Origin: Camarhynchus parvulus
Lineage: Eukaryota > Chordata > Aves > Passeriformes > Thraupidae
Assembly: GCF_901933205.1 (NCBI RefSeq)
Contig: NC_044571.1
Location: 54,683,994-54,747,993 of the forward strand
Reading direction: 5' to 3'
DNA length: 64,000 nucleotides
In this document: positions 24,156-37,035 of the stretch, piece after piece
Numbering within the stretch: the stretch's first letter is position 1
Layout: each line of letters opens with the position of its first letter
Translations under genes and position numbers: made by a program
The notes under the pieces: model-generated
What the model was told of the DNA's origin: nothing
The model's input: the letters and a program-made list of their open reading frames with translations, nothing else
Database searches by the model: none

Positions 24156-26007
24156 TTAAAGTTATTCAGAACAGTGAAAAGCTGTATATAAATTAATGCA
24201 TCTGAAATATATTAAAACTCTTCATATAAATGTATCTGTATTTATGGTTTGACCTACAATCACCTTTTTGACCTCACTGAGAAAGGCCAATTCAACATTA
24301 TGGAATAATTCAGTTTACTATCCACCTTATTTTTAGTTGTCTACATTTCTGCAATTGGAATTGCATCACTGCAAATCACAATATCAAGCAATATGATATC
24401 CTTAGCTCTGAATATCAAGGTCCAAAATATTATGATCGATTGATTAATGTACTAATGTTTCAGTCATTTCTTATGAGGCTGGAATTTTAAAACTTACTTC
24501 AAATAACATGGACCTATTCTCCCTGAGATAAATAAAAAATAAAAATTAAAAAAAAAAAGAAAAAGTCACTTCAATATTAGGAATATTATTTTTTTTCCTC
24601 AGTATTGATTCTAAGAATGTATTTTCCATCAGGCTTTTTATTAATTTACAGCTATTTTACAGGGCCAGTGTTAATGTTAATTTTAGGCTTGTTCCAAACA
24701 TTGGAACTTGAGTGAGATGATACAAAACGTATGTTGCGTCAAAACCACTAGTGTTAAAGAAAAAAAGGAAAAATGTGAAGAAACACTCCTGACAGGAATA
24801 CTCTTTTTCATCACAAATCTTACAATCTTCTCTTGCTCAGTAAGGAGTTTTTAGGAAAGCTTTGGTCATTTTCTGAAGGTATTTTTATGTTGAAAATTAG
24901 CTGCATTATTTTATGAATATTTTGAGCATTTTTAGTACTCTTAAATATCTCTAAACAAAGTGTGAATAAAAGAAATCCCATGCATCCTAAAGCAGGCATT
25001 ATGACTGGAGAAGATATAAATAAATAAGTGAGCATAGCCTGCCAACTTACTCTTGAGAAATTACTGCTGTATTTTTTTCCCAGCTTAACTTTTCTGTGAG
25101 CATTCATATTCATGAAGGCAAAGGGTCAGTTGCATGTATGACTTAACCACAGGACATTTTTATCCTAGATACAGATCTAATTGAGGCAGCTGAAATGTGA
25201 GCATATTTTGCTTATCCCTGACCTACAATTTCTGTCTGTTCTAAAAGCGAGAATTAGTTTGGTCACCCTGCTGTCAGCCCAGGGCATCTTCTGACAAGAG
25301 ATTTCTAATACACTGAACAGCACTTTACATTAAGTGGTACTAATTACTGGGGCTGGGTAATCAGTCTGACCAGAAGTTGGAAGCATAACTGCAGACTATT
25401 TGAGAATTCCAGCAGGAACTACTGACATAGTTATTACTGTTTACTTTCTTATTTATTAATTCAGTAAGAATAAAAACTCTTAAAGCCCAAATATTCTCCC
25501 ATGTGTTTCTGTGTATTTAGTTATGATAAAGAGTGCATTTAAGATTGTATTTGCCAAAAGAAAGTCAGCATTTATAACCATTTAATAAATAAAGACTGGA
25601 AAACTTTGGATAAAAAAGCCTCATGGAAGTTTCTGCTTCCAAATGCTCTGTTTTTCCTGAAACATTGTACCACTGTTTGGAAGCAATGGATAGCCTTGCA
25701 GGAATCTCAGGAGGGGAAGTTCAAATATTTTTCTAACCTCTATTCTGAATTAACATGTGGCATTTATATATATTTGTGTCATGATTGCTTCTCCGTTGAC
25801 ATAACCGGGATGGTAATATCTATGTCAAATTTTAAAGCATGCTGACTGAGATTAAATGAATTATTTTTCACTAATCTTATTAGTATTGGTACATTAATCT
25901 TGTTCTCCTTGGGGACAGAAAAATAAAGTAGGAAAAAAATCAAGTTTTTATCTACATTTATTGCCCCCTAATGTTAGAGCAGTTTCTCACAGAATATTTT
26001 GCAGTTT
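24156..26007. other. AT-rich single-copy non-coding DNA
   Basis: No gene is visible. A-rich low-complexity sequence lies at about 24535-24563. The stretch 25190-25380 is repeat-free and of mixed composition, a weak candidate for a conserved non-coding element. Confidence 0.4.
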
Positions 26008-26345
26008 CCTATTGTTTTTATCCCACTCACATTCCATCTTTAATTTCCGGGTACCAAGGTACTGCAAAGGAGGTTTCTCAAGGGTTTCCCTGAAGGAAAA
26101 TAAACTATTGGTCTTGGGAGGCTATGCAGAAGTTTTTTGGCTTTTTTAAATTTATTGATTGGAAGGCATATTAGAAAATGTGTGGATGTATGGATTCGAA
26201 TTGTCCTGGGGATTTTTTTACAGGAGTTGTGAAAAAAACCCCAGTCTGTGAAAGCAAGTCCCTTAGAGCTGTTTTAACATAAGTGCATAATTATTCAAAA
26301 GAACTTTTATGGTACTTTGGCTCTCTTTTATGGAACTTTGGACAC
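26008..26345 (+). repeat. Inverted repeat, left arm (338 bp)
   Basis: This segment recurs as its reverse complement at 26892-27233. By eye the arms are about 90% identical over roughly 340 bp, with several small indels. Landmarks shared by the arms are 'gtaccaaggtactgcaaagg', 'ttctcaagggtttccctgaa', 'aattgtcctggggattttt' and 'gcataattattcaaaagaa'. Similarity stops abruptly at 26345, where a CR1 fragment begins. The repeat unit itself is not one I recognise. A 62-codon frame across it is not evidence of coding. Confidence 0.95.
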
Positions 26346-26530
26346 TGAACAGACCAAGTAACCTTAGCTGCTCCTCACACGGCTTCCTCCTAAACCTGCC
26401 ATTGTTTCAGCAGCCCTCCTTTGAATGCTTCCTAATAGCTTTCTGTCTTTCTTATATTGTGGCACCCAAACCTGCACACATAACTTGAGGTGAGGCCACA
26501 CCAGTGCAGGAGGACAACCACCTTCTTTAA
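26346..26530 (-). mobile_element. CR1 LINE fragment in the spacer of the inverted repeat, - orientation
   Basis: Matches the CR1 segment just upstream of the 3' UTR, read in reverse: 'gctgctcctcacacggcttcc', 'ctttctgtctttcttatat', 'ttgtggcacccaaacctg', 'ggtgaggccacaccagtg'. It begins at the base after the left inverted-repeat arm. It lacks the CR1 terminus. Confidence 0.88.
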
Positions 26531-26891
26531 ATGTATAAAATTAATAATGCTTTAGATGTGCTTATTTCTGTCTATTAGCCATAAGGACACCCTTGGGTAG
26601 CTCAGACGGAGACACTGGAATCATCTGCTTTTATCAGATGGATCCTATACAAAGTATCTTTCTGAATTCAAATCTGCTGCTAATTTCCATTGAAATAGGT
26701 TACTTTAACAGAAAGCAATTGTAGAATTTAACAGAGAGTTAAAAAAACAAATAAAGAAATAAAAATGGTTAAAATCACCACAGAAAAATTAGGTGTAAGA
26801 AGACAGGAAAGTAGACAAATAAAATATAGAAAGCTCACACCCCTAAAAATGGGGAGAAGTTATATTATATGGACTGGCCCTTATCTGCAAT
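26531..26891. other. Rest of the inverted-repeat spacer
   Basis: AT-rich sequence between the CR1 fragment and the right arm. Nothing is recognised in it. Confidence 0.5.
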
Positions 26892-27233
26892 GTGTCCAAA
26901 GTTCCATAAAAGAAAGCCAAAGTACCATAAAATTCTTTTGAATAATTATGCACTTATGCTAAAACAGCTCCAAGGGACATGCTTTCACAGACTGTGTTTT
27001 TTTCACAACTTCTGTAAAAAAAATCCCCAGGACAATTGGAATCCATATATGTAATTACACATACTCTAACATGCCTCCCAATCAATAAATTTAAAAAAGC
27101 TAAAAGAACTTTTACAGAGTCTTCCAAGATCAATAGTTTCTTTTCTTTCAGGGAAACCCTTGAGAAACCTCCTTTGCAGTACCTTGGTACCTGGAAATTA
27201 GAGATGGAATGTGAATGGGATAAAAGCAATAGG
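26892..27233 (-). repeat. Inverted repeat, right arm (342 bp)
   Basis: Reverse-complement partner of 26008-26345. Read on the + strand it starts GTGTCCAAAG and ends GCAATAGG. Similarity stops at 27233, where another CR1 fragment begins. The outer flanks of the two arms show no target-site duplication. It contains an AATAAA near 27087, but the ends are not a matched TG...CA pair, so I do not call it an LTR. Confidence 0.95.
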
Positions 27234-27350
27234 GTTCAAGAAGCATTTGCAATGCTCAAGCACACAGCGTAATTCTGTGCAGGGCTTGGAGCTGGATTCC
27301 CATGATCCTTGTAGGTCCCTTCCATTTAACATATTCTGTGATTCTGTCCT
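27234..27350 (+). mobile_element. CR1 LINE 3' terminus, + orientation
   Basis: A short CR1 tail: 'gttcaagaagcatttgcaat', 'catgatccttgtaggtccc', 'ttccat', 'tattctgtgattctg'. It starts at the base after the right inverted-repeat arm and has opposite orientation to the CR1 piece at 26346-26530, so the two are not halves of one copy. Confidence 0.9.
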
Positions 27351-29259
27351 GAGGAAACCATTCATAATGAGTTCAGGGGGTTTCAACTCTAAAAGAAACA
27401 ATTTCCAGCTTGGGAAAGAGGAAAAGTGAGGCCCTGATCATATAGCTAAGCTCTTTTTATACTGCAAAAGAGAAGGACAAAGGGTCTCTGCTGTGAAAAT
27501 AAAGGATACAATTTGCCTTTGACCATCCAGCATTTCTAAGTTCCCAGCTATGTTGTATATATGAATGTGAAATTGTGTTGAGTATTGGAAAAGGAGGTGT
27601 TGGGTTTTTCAAGAGAATATAATATTTTTAAGAGAATATAATGTCCTCTGAGTTCACTATGCTCACTTTTAGAACAAATAATTTTGCTGTCCTATTTACT
27701 TTTATTTTCTTTGGTGAAGATTGCTCAATGATTTATAGTATAGGTGAAGACTGTTCAGGTTTTTTACATATACACTGTTTGAGATATTTCAAGATCAATT
27801 CAGTTTCCTATATGTGGTATTTGGATATTATTTGAGGTGACCTATCTTAGCTTCCACCTGCTCTTGAAGTGGTGCTGTATTTTAGCAATTTTCTCAACAT
27901 AGAGTCAGATTTAGAAGGGATACATTGTTTATTCTGTGCAGGGTGCAAGGTGAAAATTTTCCACAAAGAAAGTACGCACAGGAATAGAAAGTGAGAGAAC
28001 TTATACATGGAATTCTGCATAAACCCACCTATCTCATACATTTTTACCTCCCACCTAATGCATAATTATTTAGCTTGCACAGCCTTACATAACACTTTTC
28101 ACTGTGCCCGTGTGGGCCTTCTTGGAGGTCTCTGGTGATCATCTGGGGAGGTGCCCCCCTCCTTGGTTTTGAGCAAAGTTCAGGATGTGCAGAACCCAAG
28201 GTCGAATGCCAAAGAGGATGTGATCTGCAGCATGGTGCCACATCTCAGTCAATTGCTAATGAGGACATAAAATACAAAAGCTTTCCATTAGCATTAACAA
28301 GACCTGCCTAACACACCGAATAACATATAGTTGCAGTCAAAAATGGGTTAAAGGTGAGAGTGATATCATCAACTTCCATCTGCAAAGAGATCAAAGGAAG
28401 GGACAAGGACAGAGAATTCTGTGTAAAGATATCAGAACATGTTGATTCTTTTCATCCTCTAACTTATTATTTTGAATGAAATTCAGCTTATCCAAAGGCA
28501 GATACCTATAACAGCCTAGATAATTCCATATGCAGTAGAGCTACATTTAGACAAGCGACAGGATTATACCCTTCCACTAGAAGCAAAAAAAAGTCTAATG
28601 TGTCTAAACTGGATAATAGAGAAAAATTAGAAATAAGAAATTATAAAAGATTTCTCATTTAACTAATTCTTCAGTACAGTCTTCTGAAATTTTTAAATTA
28701 TTCAAATTTCTGTCTGGCAGTTTCACTAGCATCTAAAGTTCTCTGTATATACACAGAGATTTCCATGATTAATTGGGTAAATTTGTATCCACCCAGGGTC
28801 ATAAAATATTACTTCTCCTAGTAATTTAGTACAGAGATTTTAAAAAACATTCCTAAGATCAAAATACTCCACAAAATACAAACATATAAAATTTGACTTT
28901 TTTTTTTTGTAGTGTTGTATATTAAATTGTCTCCACTTAAGGTTTTAATGGAATTATTATAGCATATGTCCATTTCCTCTCATTTGTGGAAAGGAACAGT
29001 AACTTGGTGGACATTAGATTAAAAGCTAAGGTAGGGAGAGTGAGAGTTTGTATGGCTTGTATGCACATAGACAAAGTCATATACTTCTGTGAACAGATGG
29101 TGTTCGGATACTACAATAATGCAAGACATGCACAGAGCTGATATTTTCAAATTTAATGCATACATACATAAAAACAATAGCAGAGGATGGTCTGTTAGAA
29201 CTTGAAAGCTAATCTATTCCACCTCGTTTTTCTCTGGTAAAATAATACTTCTAGACCTC
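27351..29259. other. Single-copy non-coding DNA
   Basis: No gene is visible. A 13-bp direct repeat (AAGAGAATATAAT) lies at 27611-27623 and 27630-27642. The segment 28090-28250 is distinctly GC-richer than its surroundings, including a run of C's near 28155. I could not assign it to a repeat family. Confidence 0.45.
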
Positions 29260-30302
29260 TGTAGGGGGTTGATCCTTGCTGGATGCCAGACACCCATCAA
29301 AGCCTCTCTCTCCCTCTCCTCCTCAGATGGACAGGGAAAAGAAAGGGAAATGAGGAAAGGGAAATGTGTTGAGAAAAGAAAGATTTGGGAGAAATCACTC
29401 ACCAAATACAATCATGGGCAAAACCAAATTGAATTAAAGATATTAATTGAATTATTGCCAACAAAATCAGGACAGGATAATGAGATGTAAAAATAGACCT
29501 TCAGCCCACTTCTCCCTCCTCCTCAGTTCCACTGCTGCCTCCCTAGTGGTGGCAGGGAGACAGGAATGGGGGTTAGAGTCAGTTCATCACACATGGTTTC
29601 CTCTGCTGCTGAGGGAGAGGAGTCCTTCCCTCCTCCAGTGCAGGGTCCTTTCCAGGGGAGATAGTTCTTCATGAACTGCTGCAACATGAGTCACTCTTCC
29701 ACAGCCTGCAGTCCTTCAAGAACAGACTATTCTGGAGTGGGTCCCCACAGGGTCACAGGTTCTACAACTAGGAAACTTTCTCTAGCATGGGTTCCTCTCC
29801 ACAAGCCTGGTGCAGCATGGGTCTCCCTCCAGGTCACATCCTCCTCTCAGGCATCCATCTGCTCTGGTGTGGGGTTCCTCCATGGGCTGCAGGTGGATCT
29901 CTCCATGTCTGTGGTTCTCCCTGGGTTGCAGAGGCATGGATTCTTCACCATGGTCTGCACCATGGGCTCCAAGGGAATAAACTCCAGTGTGTGTAGCACC
30001 TCCTTCCACTCCTTCTCCATTGACTGGAGTGTCTACAGGGATTCCTATCATGTACTTTCACTTTGATCTTCTCTGTCCACAATTACCTCTCCGCAATCAC
30101 TTTTTTTCTTCTTCTTAAATATGTTATCACAGAGACATTATTACCATTTCTAACTGGCCCAGCCCTGGCCAGCAGCATGTCCATGTTTGGAGCCACCAGG
30201 GATTGGCTCTGCTGGACATGGAGGAAGTTGCTGGCAGCTTCTCACAGAAGCCATGCCTGTAGCTCCCCTTCTACCAAAGCTTGGCCACACAAAAGCAGTA
30301 AA
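29260..30302 (-). mobile_element. LTR of the ~1.07 kb avian ERV family, - orientation
   Basis: Reverse-oriented relative of the copies at 3706 and 48626. It begins with TGTAGGGGGTTGATCC (the reversed 3' end), contains 'cagttcatcacacatgg', 'catccatctgctctgg', 'ccatgggctgcaggtgga' and 'aatatgttatcacagag', and ends near 'cttggccacacaaaagc' (the reversed 5' end). The sequences outside the ends are ACCTC (29255-29259) and ATCTC (30303-30307), a 4-of-5 match compatible with an aged 5-bp TSD. The 5' terminus is degraded, so that boundary is good to a few bases. Open frames of up to 131 codons inside are spurious. Confidence 0.88.
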
Positions 30303-30479
30303 ATCTCTCTGGCTCATTTTTCTGTTGTTTGTGTTGTATGCTGTTACCATACGTGAGACCATGTAATACAGGGAAAAGCAGGGAATTTTTTTGACAAGAC
30401 TTAGTAATTTTCTTCTTAAACATGACTCATGACAAAAGAAACCTGCATAATCCAGATTTATTATCCTTTAGTGACCCAG

Positions 30480-30650
30480 TGTATGGGTGCTTGTGTCAAG
30501 ATTTTGACTGGAGGGGTGGGGGCTGCATGGGTGGTCCCTGTGAGAAGAGGCTGGATCTGGTTCCAGCAAGCACAACCTTCATGCCAGTCTGTGTGGTACT
30601 GTGTAGAGGAGGTTGAACACAGAAACAGCCACCAAAAAAGGGATGCAATT
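30480..30650 (+). mobile_element. Possible LTR 5' fragment
   Basis: TGTATGGGTGCTTGTGTC, then 'aagattttgactgg', 'ggggtgggggctgcatggg' and 'ctgtgagaagaggctgg', parallels the first ~100 bp of the ~1.07 kb LTR family. Similarity fades by about 30600-30650, so this would be a truncated relative. Confidence 0.45.
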
Positions 30651-30886
30651 TACTAGAGTGGGCCACTAGTACATTTGAGATGCTCTTTAATATCCGGGAC
30701 CCCTGTGCAGATCTGTCTGAAATAACGTCAGACTTTCAGGATTGTCTGGTGCTACTGAAGGGGCTACTTCGACTTGTGTGGGAAACCACAGGGCTTAAAA
30801 AGATATCATCCAGCTGTGTCACAGGACATAGGGATGCCGATTTATTATGTTATTTATACTTCTGATTCTCCTGAATGTATGTATAT

Positions 30887-31335
30887 AGAATCATAGTTTC
30901 ATAGAACCATAGAATGGCTTAGGTTGGAAGGGATCTTAAAGATCATTCATTTCCAACCCCCATGACATGGGTTGGAAAACATGACATTTTCCACAACAGC
31001 AGATTTCTCAGAGTACCATCTAAGCTGTTCTTGAACACTTGTAGGGATGGCACATCCACAAATTCTCTGGGCAACCTGTTCCAGTGCCTCACTACCCTCA
31101 CAGTAAAGAATTTTTTTCCTAGTATATAATCAATACCTGCTCTTCACTTTGAATCCATACCCCCTTGCCCTGTAACTATGTGTGCTTGTAAGATGTCTCT
31201 CTTCTTTCTTGTAAGCTCCCTTCAGGTACTGAAAGGCTTCAATTAGGTCATTCTGAAGCTTTCTCTTCTTCAGGCAGAACAATCCCAATTCTCTCAGCCT
31301 TTCCCGTAGGAGAGGTGCTCCATCCCTCTAACATT
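30887..31335 (-). mobile_element. CR1 LINE 3' end, - orientation
   Basis: Starts with the reversed CR1 terminus, including 'atagaatggc', 'ttaggttggaagggatc' and 'ttccaaccccc', then 'tgttcttgaacacttg', 'gcaacctgttccagtgcctca', 'cccttcaggtactgaaaggc' and 'tctcagcctttcccgtag'. It is the best-preserved CR1 copy in the window, but 5'-truncated and non-coding. Confidence 0.96.
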
Positions 31336-33436
31336 TTTCTTATAACTGAAGTCCAGTGTGCAGAAATATGTCTATCTAGATAACATATGCACATTCGTTT
31401 TACAGCTATACAAAAAAAATAAGTCTTTTGTACAATCTGAGCATCAGCCTAAAATATAAAGTTAGATAACACACACTGAAGTGCTTTTAAATTTTTGCTA
31501 AAACACACAAACCCCATTTTCTTATGTCTTATAAGATATCATGGGAAATATCTTGACAGAATCCTAAATTTTGTAGGAACCTGAAGCCTTAAAAGAACAA
31601 TTAGAAGGATTGTAGATTTTTTTTTAATTTAATAGATTTTATTCCTCAAAGAAAGAAATAAACTTTATATTCTAATATATAAAGATAAGTTACACGATAT
31701 TCATCTGCATACCTTATTATATTTCTTAAACTTTTTTTTGTTTCAGAGGTCACTGATGGTGAATTGAACTCTTTGGTTCTACAACTAATGTAAATAATGC
31801 AGATTGTTTAATTTCATGATCTTTCATATCTCTAGATAATGAGCAGAGAACTATGACTTGGAGCTATACCATAGTCTTCCTAACATTGCTGATAATTAAA
31901 AGAGCCATTTAATTCAGTGAAGTTACAAATACATTATAGGAAGAAAACGCACTCCCCTGCTTTTCACATTTGTATACGTCATATATGATATTATTAAATG
32001 AGTACTACACCAACTTTTTCCTGTGGAAGTGTATGTGACTTGAGCATAAACTTTCATTTAATTTAACCATATGGAAAAGGTAGTAGTACACAATGATTTT
32101 CCTATGCAGAGTGAAAACAGAGGGAAAATATGAATTAGGGTCCTCAAAGAAGTTTTTTAAAGTGACCATCATTCAACACATTCTACATAGCAGTAGTCCC
32201 AACAGAAATACTTAATAATAGAGAACTTCAGAAGCTTAATATTGTGATTTCGATTATGTTTGCTAGCTTAAAGAGATGCTTGAAAGGGCTTTAACAGGGA
32301 AACAAGTTGATTTTATTTCTTAACATTACTTTAAAAGGTATAATTGTTCACAACTGACTACTTTTAGCAGTCAGATTTCACTGCATTTCTTTATATATTT
32401 AGTGCAGGTACTGATTACCTAAATTACAAGTAAAAATATTCTTAAATGTTGAGTGGAATCTATAGATATAAGTAAAACTTGTTTCTATTCCCTCTGAATT
32501 CAGCAGTGCGGAACAGAAATGCCCATTGAAATTCCAATAACCTAGATAACAAATTAATGAAACCTAAACTCCCCCATTCCTGAATCTGCTTTAAGTGCAC
32601 CTTCAGGTCATAAGCACTGAGCAGTAAACAAATATATACCACAGAGTGTCCTCTAATTGAAATTTACAGGTCTGCTCCACTACATTATTTTAAAAAACCC
32701 CAACTTTTCCTTGTTACAACATCTCTAGCATTTTTGCTAGACTTGTTAATATTATACAATGTAATATCATATCTACTGTAACTTGACAGCATTACTTCTT
32801 TAAATGTTGAGCACAAGAAAGTTATGTGAGTTTTACAGCTCATAGTACACAATAATTTAAGTTTAGTGGAAAGCATAGGCAGATTTTATAAGTGCTTTTT
32901 TAACTGCAGAAAAATATACCATTTACTTTGAAGCATCTTAAAATCTATCTAGCTTACAGGGTTGTAAGCAATGATCCACATAAGTGTCACAGAGAATTAA
33001 AATATCTATTTCTGTACCAAGCTCTAGTGTAACTAGTATCAGTAATATGTTATCCTTGCTAAATGATCAGTTTTAGTAGTTTCATATCAAAGAACTTTAT
33101 AAGCATATGGTTTACATTTCTTTCATTTCATATCATTCAAAAAGTGGGCATGACTACAGGAATCATAATGGTCATCTTCACAAACATGGATGTGAAGGTA
33201 GCATGGACACTATATTTTTGTCACTTTTTTTATTTTGTTCTTTTAAAAATTCAAATATATTACCACTAAAAGTAACAAGAAACCTAGGATCTTATACTAC
33301 CAATAAATCAAAACTAATGCAAAAAAGCTCACATCAAAAAACAGCCTTTTGATAAAAGAGAGAAAGATCCATCAGCCAAACCATCCAAAATCTTTAAGTT
33401 GTATGGCATTATTTAATTTTTTGCATTTCTCCTAAA
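31336..33436. other. AT-rich single-copy non-coding DNA
   Basis: About 2.1 kb with no gene, microsatellite or recognised transposable element. Confidence 0.5.
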
Positions 33437-33840
33437 TCCTACTGTTGCAGACATCTTTTCATTAAAATACTTTAATTAGGATTTTTCCTGCTGAGAAGCT
33501 GAGAAGCTTCAGCAACAAAATGTAAACAATGGTTATCTGCTGCTGTGGAATGCATCAGGTGTGTCTGTGATTGGCCCATCTTGGATGTTTACAATTAATG
33601 GCCAACCACAGCCCAGTTAGCTTGGACTCTCTGTCCGAGACACAAACCTTTATTATTCATTCCTTTCTATTCTTAGCTTAGCTAGCCTTCTAAGATGAAA
33701 CTCTTCCTTCTATTCTCTTTAGTATAGTTTTAATATAATATATATATAATAAAATAATAAATCAAGCCTTCTGAAATATAGAGTCAAATCCTCGTCTCTT
33801 CCCCCATCCAAAGACCCCTGTGACTACTGTCACATCCTAT
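33437..33840 (+). mobile_element. Solo LTR (6-bp-TSD family), copy 2
   Basis: The LTR is 33443-33834 (392 bp), from TGTTGCAGACATC to CTGTCACA, with AATAAA at 33756-33761. Flanks are TCCTAC (33437-33442) and TCCTAT (33835-33840), 5 of 6 identical, so one TSD base has mutated. It is closest to copy 1 across its whole length, including 'attaatggccaa' in the U3-like middle, which copy 3 lacks. Confidence 0.94.
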
Positions 33841-36800
33841 TGATATCAATTTTAGTCTTCAATTCCTAGCCATGGCTCTTGTTAAATATCAACATTTTTT
33901 TTAGATTTTTTTTTTAATATGGGGAGTTGATTGCACTTCTTTTTAATTATGTGTTTTAACTGCTTGCAGTTTTTCAATCTCCTAATCCACACTTTTCATA
34001 TGGATTTATAATTTCCTCTCTCTGCCTCAATCCTGTTGCACATTCTTTTATGTGTGGAAATGTTTACACTTTTATAAAGATTACCCGTAAGATATCTTGC
34101 ATACCAACAATCTGTAGATTTTGCAATATTTGTGCAATTTCTGCATCTAGATAATTTAATTATTTTCCCTGCTCTCCAGGCCACAGCATGGGTTATCTCA
34201 ACAGGATTAATTACTTTGTGATAAACTGTATTTGAAACTATATGAATGAAAAGAATACTTCAATATTTTCTCACAAGCTCTCTTGTGTTCTGCTTTCAGT
34301 TGATGAGCTGTTTGGATTATATTTATTAATTATATATACAGAGTCAGAAAATCGAACAATTACTTCGTTATTAATTCCAACATTTTGTAACTTCATTTAC
34401 CTTTTGGATACACTATGTATGTAATACACAGTTGTATATACCCATATATATATTTCTACTGTATTTTTACTTTTCTTTCTCTTGTGCTATCCAAAAGACT
34501 TTAGCCTTAGGAAATTTAAAAAAAAATTACTTCTTTATATTTTATGTAGCTTAAATTTTCAGAGAAGTCTTAGATCCCTACTAATCCTTCAATTCCTTCT
34601 GTGACCAGCTTAGACTGATAGACATATACTGCTAACAATGAACCATTTTTGAGTGAGTTTGGCTGTCCTCTTAGAGGATGGAAGACGTGGCCTAGAAGGA
34701 AAGCGCCTTGTGTAAAGGGCATCTACTGGTAGCTTTATCTATCTATTGTGACATACTGATACACATATAATACATGTGAATAATAAATATAGAAGAATTC
34801 CTTATCTTATAATCAGCTGGAAAAAGGAAAACAATTTTATGGCCTAAATGCACTGTTTTCCTTTATGCTACTCTATTTCAGCTCTCACTTTTATGTTAAA
34901 ATTGTGCCTGGAAATATCTAAATCTTGCAGTTCCTGATTTGAATTGAAAATATTCTATCAGCTATTTAAGATTAAGATGAAAGCAATGTGTGAGACCAGC
35001 ACCAGACTAGAAAACAGAGATGCTGTCTGGGAGAAAAAAGATATCAAACACAAATAAAGATTACCCTTAAACAGATCACCTTCTGATGGGCATTAGAGAA
35101 AATTACAAGCAGTAAGTTTATATGCATGCACCCAATATTTTCTAAATTCACAACACTCCTTTGAAGTGTAGGAAGGAAATTAAATAGCTGTCTCTTATCA
35201 GGAAAATCTGAGCTGCCTTCAAATATTGTCTACACCTTAAGCTGTACAGAAGGTTGGAGAATAATAAAGATTACACAAAGGTAATTGTGTTTAAGAAAAA
35301 CGGTTATCAGAACAGATAAAAAAAAATATTATATGAGACCTAAAGGGGTAATGAGCACTGAAATACTGAAAATGAGAGCGCATAAAGGCAGTCTATCAAA
35401 GGAGCATAAACTGAAGAGGAAAGAATAAAGGTTTGCAGTGTCAGAAAGTGACTCATCCTGCCCTCTTGGAGCACATATATAAATACATGCCTATTAAATT
35501 AGAACATCTGAATCTACATGAGAAGCAGGAGGTGAACACTAGACTTCTGAAAAGAGCAATGGCATTCTGAGTGGCTTTATTTTTATGCTACTCTCAATAC
35601 AAATGAAATGTTGCATGTAACATGAAAAAAACCCAAAACCAAATCCTAAATTTACAGACAGGGATTACATCCTTGGATCCCTTCAGGATATAAAGTCTGT
35701 TTTACTAAAGGGACAGATGTGAGCATCACACAAAAGGAAGGTATAAAAAGCTTTATTATAATATTTTACATATTTGAAATGAAAAAAAACGTAAAAAGGC
35801 ATACATGGGTAACAACAAAAAAATAAAATCATTAAATAATGATGTCTGAATCTTTCTATTGCCTTCTCTATACATGAAATAAAACACAAGACTGATGTAA
35901 ATACACCCTACACAAAGTCTGAAAATCTCATTTCAACTTCTTGTGCAAGGAAGATCTACTAATGTATGTTTATCTCATATCTGGTAGATTGGGATTTGTT
36001 GGAAAATGGAGAAACTGTGAACACAGTCTGTATGACCGAAAATCATACAATGGATAAAGTGCGGGTTTGGAATTCAGAAAAATATTGAAACAGCTCCCAC
36101 TATCTTTTCAGAGAAGGGCTTAAGTAAAATGAGAAGCTAGATCCAAATGACCTGTGAAGGCACTTTGGAAAGCATTTCAATATAGAAACCTTTGTAGAAT
36201 CAAAGCTGAGAAATAGACTGGGTTATAAAACTTTTATAAAAGATTCATTTGAAATACTGCAGGAGCAATTGCTAGCTCTAGGGAAGCAACTTTAAAAGAA
36301 AGTTGAAAGTACTAATCTATTTCTTCTTATAAAAAACAATGCATTACTGAAGTTATCCCATGTGGAATAGAGAGCAATCTCTAATAGAAAAGTTAGACTG
36401 AGGTTTTATAATCCAGTAAAAACTCCAAAATCCCTACCCACTCTTCTGTATGGAAGCGGGAAGCAATGAATCTTCATCTACCTTTTCAAAATCTAGAACA
36501 TAGGAGTGATATTGACCCCACAGTTTATTGAATGTCCACATGACAGAGAAAAGTATTTTTTTGACATCCTGCTGGACACATAAACTGTTGATTTAACTTG
36601 GTAGCAGTTCTATAGGAATCAAAATCTTCTTTGGGGGAAGACTGTGGATCTCCCCTCTCTTCTTATTGTGTAAGTTTTGTAATAATACTTGAAATATCCA
36701 GCACAAGCAAAAGCTTGTTTATATGACTCTCCCCCCTGAATCCTCTTTTTAAATTGGACTTGTCTAGGCAGTGTGACTACCTTAGGAATACAGGTCTTGA

Positions 36801-36924
36801 ATGCACTAAAAGGCCTGATACAGAAACTAGATAGAATCTGTTAGGGACCGTAAGCCCTTGAAAGATGTTTCTGGACAAATAGCTATTTTAGAAAAATGAT
36901 CATAACTGCACAACGATTTGGGAG
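33841..36924. other. AT-rich single-copy non-coding DNA
   Basis: No gene is supported. TATA-rich stretches occur near 34320-34345 and 34430-34455. Confidence 0.5.
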
Positions 36925-37035
36925 GCTGGGCAGCAGACTATGAGGCCACACCTTGGGTGCTGTGTCCAGTTCTCTGCCCCTCAGTTTAGGAAGGAAATTG
37001 AGATATTTGAATTAATCTAGAGGAGAGCATAAGGT
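36925..37035 (+). mobile_element. CR1 LINE fragment, + orientation
   Basis: Contains 'ccttgggtgctgtgtccag', 'ttctctgcccctcagtttag', 'gaaggaaattgagatatttga' and 'agaggagagcat', matching the CR1 segment just before the 3' UTR. Only about 110 bp survives. Confidence 0.82.

Noticed and set aside
29447..30362. Cluster of overlapping open frames on both strands
   Set aside because: All lie inside the LTR at 29260-30302 or just past its right edge.
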